Origin: Tritrichomonas musculus
Taxonomy: Eukaryota; Parabasalia; Tritrichomonadida; Tritrichomonadidae
NCBI GenBank assembly: GCA_039105265.1
Contig: JAPFFF010000016.1
Location: 1,674,001-1,738,000 of the forward strand
DNA length: 64,000 bases
Reading direction: 5' to 3'
The first letter of the stretch is position 1. The number at the start of each line of letters is the position of its first letter. A program made the translations under genes and the position numbers. Shown here in pieces: positions 50,578 through 58,056 of the stretch. The notes under the pieces were generated by a model. The model was not told the origin of the DNA and ran no database searches. It saw only the letters and a list, made by a program, of their open reading frames with translations.

Positions 50578-51792
50578 TTATTCATAGATTGCTTGCATTT
50601 GTCGTTGTTTCATGGCCCATGCATTTGTTAATGAATTTCTGAAATTGTCATTTCTATTTAATGATGCAACAATCTTGTTCTTGACATCATTAATGAACTG
50701 TTCTCTTTGTGTTGATAACATGTCATGAACATATGCTTTGATACGTTCTTTAACAGCTGCTTTATTGAATAACCATTGTTCGAATTGTTTAGTACATAAG
50801 CTTCCATCAGTCCAATTGACTTCATAATCTGGAGTTGATCTACGTTTCATTGAAGCGAAATCTTGACGCAATGCTGGCAACTGGTCACGAATTGAATTAA
50901 GGAATGGAATCTTAACATTAGTATCATAGAATTTAGAAGCCATTGATGCTTCATAAGCTTTCTTTCCACTGAGATCTATTGCAATACTACGTGCTAATTT
51001 AGCTTTCTCAGCGTTATTACCTGCTACCTGACGGAATGCTGCTTTACAAGCTGGAGCGACAATCAATTGTGCAAATGCCCTATATGGAGAGAATTTAGTA
51101 GGTGCATGAGTTGTATGTTTCTTATATTTACGTCTGAATTCTTCAGTAGTTGGATCTTCTCCACCCCATGCAGTGATTGCAGACATATCATCGTTATATT
51201 CAGGTGCATAAAATTCATCATTTAAGTACTTGCGATATGACGTTTCTTTACGTTGTTCTGGTGTTGGATGTGTTCGATAATATTCACCTTTGAATGGAAA
51301 ATCTGATGCTTTGGTTGTGTATCCATTAACTGCTACAATTTTACCATCACGTCTGACAACGAATTCATCAATTCCATCTTCATCAAGGTCTTCAGTACCA
51401 CCTGTATATCTATTATTTCCACCAGTTGGTTTGGCATTCCATATACCAAATTGACCTGGCATGAAGTTTGCGGATCTGACAATATCACGTGCTTGTCTAC
51501 TGCTAACGAGATTCTTTAATGTATGTTGCTTGATGTCTTCAGCATCTTCTGGATTATAATTGAAACCAATTGGAATTCTAGCTGTATGTCTACGTTCGTG
51601 AACCTCTGCAGGTAATTCTTCTGTTGGGAAATTTTGATTATAAACGAGTTGTCTACTTCTACTTGGTTGACGAATTTGAATGACTTCTCCAACTTCAGGT
51701 ATTGCTTGCTCTTCTGGTGCTTGCTCTTCTGGTGCTGGAAGTGCTGGTTGTTGATCTGACATTTGCCTTGACGCAAAAATATTATCAAGCAT
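50578..51792 (-). CDS. EF-hand-like Maverick protein, copy in B
   Basis: 404 aa. After a proline/glutamate-rich N terminus, residues about 128-160 hold DLDEDGIDEFVVRRDGKIVA and then a VNGY motif. This is a calcium-loop-like D-x-D-x-D-G pattern also present in the 412-aa protein of element C (DLNGDKVDDVILIDRNGN, INGY). The C-terminal half is helical and basic. Conservation in both elements suggests a structural virion or DNA-binding role. It may be the counterpart of a minor capsid protein, but nothing shows this directly. Confidence 0.7.
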   Translation of the reverse strand: MLDNIFASRQMSDQQPALPAPEEQAPEEQAIPEVGEVIQIRQPSRSRQLVYNQNFPTEELPAEVHERRHTARIPIGFNYNPEDAEDIKQHTLKNLVSSRQARDIVRSANFMPGQFGIWNAKPTGGNNRYTGGTEDLDEDGIDEFVVRRDGKIVAVNGYTTKASDFPFKGEYYRTHPTPEQRKETSYRKYLNDEFYAPEYNDDMSAITAWGGEDPTTEEFRRKYKKHTTHAPTKFSPYRAFAQLIVAPACKAAFRQVAGNNAEKAKLARSIAIDLSGKKAYEASMASKFYDTNVKIPFLNSIRDQLPALRQDFASMKRRSTPDYEVNWTDGSLCTKQFEQWLFNKAAVKERIKAYVHDMLSTQREQFINDVKNKIVASLNRNDNFRNSLTNAWAMKQRQMQAIYE

Positions 51793-51812
51793 CTTTTGAT
51801 ATGATTAATTTA

Positions 51813-53132
51813 CTAGAATGGCCAGCATGGGCAGCCACGACAGCGAGGACAGTTATCTTCTGTTATTTTCAAAGATCCAGTATTTCTAATTGAATCATTT
51901 AGCATGAATCTAACAAGAACTATATCTCTTGGTCTCAATGATCTCACTACTTCATAGGACCATCCGTTACCCATTTTTATTAATGTTGATTTACGTTTTT
52001 GGTTATGGTAATCTATAAGAAGATAAGACTTATCTTGGGCATGGCATGCTTCAACTCCATAGAATAAAATTGAATTCACATAGTTTGGTTTAGCAATATG
52101 CTCTACGAATTCACGCGTGAAACCTACATCATTTATATTTATATTTTGAGTATCAATGTCAAAATAATGACACACATGTTGAATGTAATTACTAATTGTT
52201 GTATCTCGAGGTGTTTCTGGAACAGTATTTGGAATCAAATTGTTATCAAATTGATTATTTTTTCGTTTGTCTCGATGATTACGACTATTTTCACGATCTT
52301 CGTTTTCTAATTCTCGAAGTCTAATGTCTGCCTCAATTGACCTCATGGCTATAGCTGTATTATTATCATCAGTATGAGTAATGACATTCAATGCATTTTG
52401 ATTAGGTTCTGATACTGAACCATGCGAACCATTTAAATCCATTGTTCGTTTATTATTTAAATTAATGTGGCTCAAATCAAAGAGTCGACTTATGAAGCCA
52501 CCCCGTTGTTGTTGTATTCGATTTGGAGTTGGTGATCGTGATGGACTTGATGACGATGCAGCTCGTGGTTGATAAGGATTTCTATGGACGGCTTCTTGTC
52601 TATATGGTTGACGTTGGTGATGTTGCTGATGTTGTTGCTGATGTTGTTGTTGATATTGTTGCTCATATTGCTGATATGGTTGTTGATATTGTTGTTGATA
52701 TTGTTGTTGATATTGTTGTTGATATTGTTGTTGATATGGTTGTTGATATTGTTGTTGATATGGTTGTTGATATTGTTGTTGATATGGTTGTTGATATGGT
52801 TGTTGATATTGTTGTTGATATGGTTGTTGATATTGTTGTTGATATGGTTGTTGATATTGTTGCTGATATGGTTGTTGATATTGTTGTTGATATTGCTGTT
52901 GATATGGTTGATATTGCTGTCTTGGTTGCAGTTGATATTGTTGTTGTTGTTGTTGTTGTTGTCGTGGTGGTGGTGGTGGTGGTGGTTGCTGCCTTTGATA
53001 TTGTCGCTGATTTGGTGGTTGTTGTTGCCTTTGATATTGATGATATGCTAGATCATGATTAGCATGTTGAGCATTAGGAAGAACTGGACTTTGAGCTCGA
53101 GAATTACTAGATGAATCAAATATGTCAACCAT
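51813..53132 (-). CDS. Glutamine-rich protein with C-terminal domain
   Basis: 439 aa from the ATG at 53132 (MVDIFDSSSN); the frame is open further upstream, but that would overlap the start of the divergent fibre-like gene. A run of 12-bp repeats (about 52660-52935) encodes YQQQ/YQQP blocks flanked by proline-rich stretches. The C-terminal 120 residues are globular (FTREFVEHIAKPNYVNSILF) and end in a cysteine-rich tip, CPRCRGCPCWPF. No family is recognised. Low-complexity tails of this kind may mediate assembly or condensates. Confidence 0.6.
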   Translation of the reverse strand: MVDIFDSSSNSRAQSPVLPNAQHANHDLAYHQYQRQQQPPNQRQYQRQQPPPPPPPRQQQQQQQQYQLQPRQQYQPYQQQYQQQYQQPYQQQYQQPYQQQYQQPYQQQYQQPYQQPYQQQYQQPYQQQYQQPYQQQYQQQYQQQYQQQYQQPYQQYEQQYQQQHQQQHQQHHQRQPYRQEAVHRNPYQPRAASSSSPSRSPTPNRIQQQRGGFISRLFDLSHINLNNKRTMDLNGSHGSVSEPNQNALNVITHTDDNNTAIAMRSIEADIRLRELENEDRENSRNHRDKRKNNQFDNNLIPNTVPETPRDTTISNYIQHVCHYFDIDTQNININDVGFTREFVEHIAKPNYVNSILFYGVEACHAQDKSYLLIDYHNQKRKSTLIKMGNGWSYEVVRSLRPRDIVLVRFMLNDSIRNTGSLKITEDNCPRCRGCPCWPF

Positions 53133-53176
53133 TTTATACTTTGATTGGCACCAAAAATTGTTTAACTTTGAGATAA

Positions 53177-56100
53177 ATGACTGCAATATTAACCAAACAA
53201 AATGCATTAGATGGAGCTTTGGTAGGAGGTTCTGGCAAAGGTGGTGATGGAATATTTGATTCAATTCATGTTAAAGGTGATGCAACAATCGATGGTAGTT
53301 GTAAAATCTTCTTTGGTGAAGAATATGGTGAACCTCAAAGTGTCAAAGAATGTTTTGAAACATTTGGGAAAGCATTAACGGATATAACTAGCGACATTCA
53401 ATCACATCGAACCGTTATTGATACACATGGAACCAAACTTGCTGACCATGAAGATAGAATATCAACTTTAGAGAATGCTCCTCCATCTGCAATCGAGAAG
53501 GTAATGACTTATGAAGAAGGTTGTGATGAATTCATAATTGATGCAAATAATATCCATAAATTAAGTGATTCGGATCTAAGAGATTCTCAGGGAGAAGTAC
53601 ATTCAGATGATCCTCAGGGCCATTCTACATACAACATTCTTGAGATTGATTACTCTGGATCTGTAAGTGGACAAGTCTTTGAGATCATCTTTCCAAAGAA
53701 TCTTGAAATTGATAATGCTTATATTTCATTTGAGAATGAATCATTCACGAATCCCATTATTGAATACATTGATGAGAAATATCAATTGAAGTACATCAGC
53801 AATGAATCAAAACCTCGAATATACATGCCGAAATCTGCAATCTATGACCCATTTGAACTATATACTGATGGATTCATGAAGATCAAATTCGTTGGAAAAA
53901 TGCATCAAATCTCAGTTATTAAAGATTGTGCTGAAGGTACATTAATGAATCTCAAGTGTAATCTCATTGATGCTGACAATTGCTTCAAACTCTATAGGTC
54001 TCCTTTACCAGATTTCTATACAATCAAGTCAATCGGGGATTACAATTTGGATACTGCAAATGGTTTATATTATGCTGACTGGGGATATAATCCTGATTCC
54101 GATTCATTCAATTCACTCATTGAAGGACAGACATTCGAGCTTCATGATAACGTATTTGGGACTCATTACAAGCTTACTAAATCTGGAGGTAAATGGATTG
54201 GTACCAATTATTGCGTTAACATTCCACTGAAGATGCGTAAAGAGAATTCATATGGATCCTTGAATAGAGACATTCCATACATTTCAATCAAGAAGAATGC
54301 TGCTAACATATTTGCTTTGAAAGGTCTAATCAATTTTGAATCCGGGAACGGTCTTTCAGACCTAAGGAACGAAGTTCCGAATCCATTAAAGATGATGCTT
54401 GACAAGGGTATGATAACATATAGTTCCAATACTAGAATGGGTGATCCAGATGAAACCAATGATGTCTGGCGTGTATGGTTTGGATGCAATGAAGATAAGA
54501 GTGGAGACTATTCTGCTACATTAACCCTTGATGGACATACTTATGAATTCGTCATTGGATTCAAATATTCATGGAAGCATGAGCATACATATGAGATCAA
54601 AACCGACAACTATTTTGAATATATCCCTTACCGTTATGAATCATTTATTGAAACAGATTCTGATAATTTGAGAGTTTACATGAAGGCTGATCCAGAATTC
54701 AACATCCCAATTGATGAAAATATTGAATACCCAGGTGACAATACATTCGAGTTTCTAGCTTCAACGGGTTACTATTCTGTATCACCTAGACCTGAATCTT
54801 GCACAACATTGATGACAAATTTCAATATCCAAACATCTGGAATAGTCATTGGAGAGAATATTGAATCACATATCTTTGAATTGAATTCGTTAGGGAATGT
54901 TGTTGATATAGCTGTTAACGACATATCATCTTTGGAGAAATATTGTAATCGTTTGCAGAAAGAATTTGATGATATGCAACCTAAATTCAGCTGGTTTGAT
55001 TACATTGCCGGTAAGTTCGTTAACATTGGATCATCTGTATTTACATTTGGGAAAGTTGGTGCTGGAGATCTATTGCAAATCTCTATTGATGGAATTAAAG
55101 GTCTTTCTAAACTATCATTTGCCAAAGATACTGATAAAGATGATGGAATAGAATTAGAAGATATTGATGAAGTCGTTAGAGACAAATCTGTGAATCAATC
55201 AAGAGAAATCATTAAAGAATTGACATATGTCGATACCATTATTGAGATCCCAAATGAGAAATATTGTCACAGATATTATACTGATACATTGAAAGGTACA
55301 TTAGAAGTTGAAACCAAAGTGGACAATGAGGGTGAAGTAATCAAGTTAAATACATATTCAATCAATGAAGATAAGAGTTTCACATCAAATGAGTCAACAA
55401 ATGGGTCACTTTATGAAATTACTTTCGAAGATCCATATCTAATGATTCTTACCATAGGAAGTCATGAACCATTATCAGTTAGAATCAAGTATACAACCAA
55501 AGTTGAGAATTCTGAATTAGGTTTAGGTGAAACGTTAACGAATAAGCAATTGATGTCTGCAGCTGCTATCAAGAAACTCATTGAAAACCATAAAACAAAT
55601 TGGTTGAATGAGATCCCAAAAATGCCAGAGAATTTGGTTAATGAAACTGTATTGAGTACTGCTTTAGAATCATATGCTAAAACCCAGGACTTACAGTCTT
55701 ATAGACAATATAATGATTTTGGTACTAATAGTATTATCACAAAAGATCTACCTATAACAGTAAAACGTTTTGTGTTTGATCAGGATTTATATGATTATGA
55801 TACTGCTCATGTGCCGTTTCATGCAGGAGCTCATTTAATAGGTACATATGATGTAATTGATTTTAATAATAATATACTTTCTACCAATAATAAGTTTGAT
55901 TTTATATTTGAACCTGATCAAATCATTGATAAATATGAACCTAATTATAAATTTCAAATGTTATATCATGATGAATTGAATTGTTATTTTGTTTGGGAAG
56001 AGCATTCAAGTGCTATATATGGTCATTATGGTAGTGATAGACATTATTATAATTTTACAATATCATTAACATCAGCAACAATAGAAACAGAAGATGAATT

Positions 56101-56374
56101 AGCATTAAAGAGTGATATCCCTGAACCAGTTGACTTGACACCATATTATACTAGTGCCCAGGCTGATGAGAAGTTTGTCGATGAAGATGAATTGGCTTAT
56201 GAATTAGATAAGTATGAGACCAAGGATGTGGCTGATGGGAAATATGCTCTCAAAACAGATATCCCAGAGATACCAACAGATTTGGTTAATGAATCTGCAC
56301 TGAGTACTGCACTGTATGGCACTGAATTGAATATTGAATATCTACCAAGTATAATGGATGGTGCACGTAAGTAG
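53177..56374 (+). CDS. Giant fibre-like protein
   Basis: 1065 aa. The N terminus (GGSGKGGDGIFDSIHVKGDA) and a coiled-coil stalk (about 55-100) are followed by several beta-rich domains. The last 250 residues contain repeats of a tail-fibre kind: IPKMPENLVNETVLSTAL, DIPEPVDLTPYYTSAQADEK and IPTDLVNESALSTAL. Such heptad and short-strand repeats trimerise in phage and viral receptor-binding fibres. A host-attachment fibre is the best guess. It is transcribed divergently from the Q-rich gene, 44 bp away, and ends inside the AGTAGTATATG motif at 56370. Confidence 0.6.
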   Translation: MTAILTKQNALDGALVGGSGKGGDGIFDSIHVKGDATIDGSCKIFFGEEYGEPQSVKECFETFGKALTDITSDIQSHRTVIDTHGTKLADHEDRISTLENAPPSAIEKVMTYEEGCDEFIIDANNIHKLSDSDLRDSQGEVHSDDPQGHSTYNILEIDYSGSVSGQVFEIIFPKNLEIDNAYISFENESFTNPIIEYIDEKYQLKYISNESKPRIYMPKSAIYDPFELYTDGFMKIKFVGKMHQISVIKDCAEGTLMNLKCNLIDADNCFKLYRSPLPDFYTIKSIGDYNLDTANGLYYADWGYNPDSDSFNSLIEGQTFELHDNVFGTHYKLTKSGGKWIGTNYCVNIPLKMRKENSYGSLNRDIPYISIKKNAANIFALKGLINFESGNGLSDLRNEVPNPLKMMLDKGMITYSSNTRMGDPDETNDVWRVWFGCNEDKSGDYSATLTLDGHTYEFVIGFKYSWKHEHTYEIKTDNYFEYIPYRYESFIETDSDNLRVYMKADPEFNIPIDENIEYPGDNTFEFLASTGYYSVSPRPESCTTLMTNFNIQTSGIVIGENIESHIFELNSLGNVVDIAVNDISSLEKYCNRLQKEFDDMQPKFSWFDYIAGKFVNIGSSVFTFGKVGAGDLLQISIDGIKGLSKLSFAKDTDKDDGIELEDIDEVVRDKSVNQSREIIKELTYVDTIIEIPNEKYCHRYYTDTLKGTLEVETKVDNEGEVIKLNTYSINEDKSFTSNESTNGSLYEITFEDPYLMILTIGSHEPLSVRIKYTTKVENSELGLGETLTNKQLMSAAAIKKLIENHKTNWLNEIPKMPENLVNETVLSTALESYAKTQDLQSYRQYNDFGTNSIITKDLPITVKRFVFDQDLYDYDTAHVPFHAGAHLIGTYDVIDFNNNILSTNNKFDFIFEPDQIIDKYEPNYKFQMLYHDELNCYFVWEEHSSAIYGHYGSDRHYYNFTISLTSATIETEDELALKSDIPEPVDLTPYYTSAQADEKFVDEDELAYELDKYETKDVADGKYALKTDIPEIPTDLVNESALSTALYGTELNIEYLPSIMDGARK

Positions 56375-56483
56375 TATATGTGTGGGCTTTTGGGAGGTCA
56401 GATAAAGTTTAAAGTTAACGGTCGCCACTTTGAATCTTCATCTTTGAATCTTCATCTTTGAATTTACATCTTTGAACTTGTTT
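56370..56483 (+). repeat. Possible terminal fragment with TTTGAATCTTCATC repeats
   Basis: It begins AGTAGTATATG, like the candidate element ends. It holds four near-copies of a 12-14-bp CATCTTTGAATYT motif (about 56429-56480) and stops where AGTAGTATAT recurs at 56484. No hairpin follows the first motif. It may be an extra terminal repeat of C or a relic of an older end. Confidence 0.4.
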
Positions 56484-56537
56484 AGTAGTATATATCAGTC
56501 GGTTTCCGTCGGGCTAAAGCCCACCGTCAACACGACT
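56484..56537 (+). other. Candidate terminus of element C with two-part hairpin
   Basis: AGTAGTATAT (56484-56493), a 3-nt gap, then AGTCG (56497-56501) pairing with CGACT (56533-56537). A 9+10 internal loop and an inner GGGCT/AGCCC stem (56511-56515 with 56518-56522) on a 2-nt loop follow. The stems are weaker than at the ends of A and B. Confidence 0.5.
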
Positions 56538-56609
56538 AATGACCAAAAATAACACAACTCAAAAAATCGAACTTTCAAAAATTTTTTATTTTTTTATCAG
56601 CAATTTATA

Positions 56610-56816
56610 ATGTCAAACCAAGCCGAAACATTAAGCATCCTCATTAATAGAATCAACAAAAAGCTAAAAGGATGGAGACCTGCATTAAAATACCTTTACG
56701 ATAATGATGATATCATAGATGAAGTACTAAAAGAGATAAATCACTTTATTGAACAACTAAAGAAATTCAACGGTCCTATTGAATTAATTGCTGAACTTGA
56801 AGAACTCATTTATTAG
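56610..56816 (+). CDS. Small helical protein, 68 aa
   Basis: Not recognised. MSNQAETLSILINRINKKLK, then a helix ending EELIY; probably an all-helical bundle. It overlaps the stop of the convergent 75-aa gene by about 11 bp. It is the first gene inside the left end of element C. Confidence 0.5.
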   Translation: MSNQAETLSILINRINKKLKGWRPALKYLYDNDDIIDEVLKEINHFIEQLKKFNGPIELIAELEELIY

Positions 56817-57033
56817 ACAATTCATTTAATTCATTCTCAAGCTGATGAACTTTATTTTTGAGACTGTTGATGTCTTCAATAAGAGACTCACGAACGGCAA
56901 GACCATCAGAGCCTAACATTCCTGATTTGATATTGTTGAGACATTGTTTGTAATCATAACACTTTTCTTTCAATCCTCGTTTGATACGTTTTAATTCTGG
57001 TATTTCTTTCTTGTATTCTGTTAGTTCACTCAT
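56806..57033 (-). CDS. Small coiled-coil protein, 75 aa
   Basis: Charged and helical throughout, with a C-terminal leucine heptad pattern (INSLKNKVHQLENELNEL). Unknown function. Its ATG and that of the 77-aa gene are 14 bp apart on opposite strands, so the two must share promoter sequence. Confidence 0.5.
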   Translation of the reverse strand: MSELTEYKKEIPELKRIKRGLKEKCYDYKQCLNNIKSGMLGSDGLAVRESLIEDINSLKNKVHQLENELNELSNK

Positions 57034-57047
57034 TTAATAACAATTAA

Positions 57048-57281
57048 ATGTCTGCTATTAATCAAATGAGAACCGTTCATGATGATAAACACAAAAACTA
57101 TTTTGATAGATTACAGTTAACGATGCAAAAGAAGAGAACAAAAATAAACTCAGCACCGACAGTGAAATGTTATAATGAAAAAGGCAATGTATTTCATGAA
57201 CCTCCACCAAAAACGACTAAATCATTAAATCATCATGATTCACTTAATCATTCGGTGGTTGTCAGGAGCAACAACATTTAA
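57048..57281 (+). CDS. Small basic protein, 77 aa
   Basis: Not recognised. Basic and histidine-rich (TVHDDKHKNYFDRLQLTMQK, then KTTKSLNHHDSLNHSV), without clear domains. Its 3' end overlaps the convergent 158-aa gene by about 42 bp. It could be a disordered nucleic-acid-binding peptide. Confidence 0.4.
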   Translation: MSAINQMRTVHDDKHKNYFDRLQLTMQKKRTKINSAPTVKCYNEKGNVFHEPPPKTTKSLNHHDSLNHSVVVRSNNI

Positions 57282-57716
57282 TACATATTCATTGATGACT
57301 TTTGATTGTTGGTCAACAACATTTGAAAGCTTATTGATATGTTCTTCAAGTATTTTATTTTTGTTGTTTAATTGATTGATTTGTTCAGTGAATTCATTTA
57401 ATGATTCTTTCATTAGTGATATATCAGCTTTGATGTTGTCGTTTTCAAGTGTTTTAGTGATTGTGTTCCCAACTTTCTTCAAATAAATGTCGCCACCACA
57501 TCGTTTACCGTCTGTGCAATTGCGTTTAGTGATTCTGTATTCGTTGCCGTCATTAGTGATGATTTTATAAATCTTGTTCAAATAGTTAGTCGTTTGTGAT
57601 TTCATTTGCTCGATATTCTTTTGATAGAACAAATTGAACTCTTCAACTGATTTAAACACTTTTGATTCATTAATGGTTTCGTTTATTACTTTAAGTTCAT
57701 TAATGTTTTCATTCAT
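57240..57716 (-). CDS. Conserved coiled-coil Maverick protein, copy in C
   Basis: 158 aa; homologue of the 117-aa protein at 49237. The conserved domain covers about residues 22-85 and includes a CTDGKRCGGDIYLKK loop not seen in the B copy. The C-terminal half is a long coiled coil (EQINQLNNKNKILEEHINKL). It lies 36 bp downstream of the small basic protein gene on the same strand, as in B. Confidence 0.7.
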   Translation of the reverse strand: MNENINELKVINETINESKVFKSVEEFNLFYQKNIEQMKSQTTNYLNKIYKIITNDGNEYRITKRNCTDGKRCGGDIYLKKVGNTITKTLENDNIKADISLMKESLNEFTEQINQLNNKNKILEEHINKLSNVVDQQSKVINEYVLNVVAPDNHRMIK

Positions 57717-57752
57717 TTATAATTATATTAAATCATTATAATTCATTGTTTT

Positions 57753-58007
57753 TCATTTAACTTCATTCAATATTGATTTACCAAATCTCCCAACTCTGTC
57801 AGCAACATTTAAACCTGTATCAATTGCGTCAACAACCTGACCAACACCAGGAATGAATTGTGTAATCGGTTTAACTCTGTCCATGATTTGCTTTCCAACA
57901 TCAACAACTTTTGGAATTGCTTTAACTGCTTTCTGAGCAAATGATTTAACTTTACCGCCAATTGATTTAAATGCGTTCTTGATTTTGTTGAATATACCTA
58001 CGCCCAT
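57753..58007 (-). CDS. Small basic amphipathic protein, copy in C
   Basis: 84 aa: GIFNKIKNAFKSIGGKVKSF, a lysine/valine amphipathic middle and a glycine-containing hinge (FIPGVGQVVDAIDTGLN). It matches the first part of the 115-aa protein at 48834 and lacks its proline-rich tail. It is divergent from the capsid gene across 49 bp. Likely a core or membrane-active virion protein, by analogy with adenovirus VI/X. Confidence 0.65.
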   Translation of the reverse strand: MGVGIFNKIKNAFKSIGGKVKSFAQKAVKAIPKVVDVGKQIMDRVKPITQFIPGVGQVVDAIDTGLNVADRVGRFGKSILNEVK

Positions 58008-58056
58008 AATTTAATTAATGATAAAAGTGATTTATTTCCTTTTTATTCAATCATAA

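Larger units (their letters stand above)
41166..56369. mobile_element. Maverick/Polinton element B, virion-gene region
   Basis: Family: Maverick, with capsid protein, packaging ATPase, Ulp1-type protease and minor virion-like genes. The left end is placed at 41166, where AGTAGTATAT is followed by a two-part hairpin. The right side stops in the fibre-like gene near 56370, where element C or a terminal fragment begins. No polymerase or integrase is seen in this stretch; they may lie beyond C. The frames look open, with at most one or two doubtful spots, so the copy is probably young. The seven bases before 41166 do not match the tandem unit, so a target duplication cannot be confirmed. Confidence 0.8.

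Noticed and set aside
52660-52935. CRISPR-like array
   Set aside because: Contiguous 12-bp coding repeats without spacers in a eukaryotic genome.
52523-53062. 179-codon plus-strand frame of valine-aspartate repeats
   Set aside because: It is the complement of the 12-bp glutamine repeats in the Q-rich gene.
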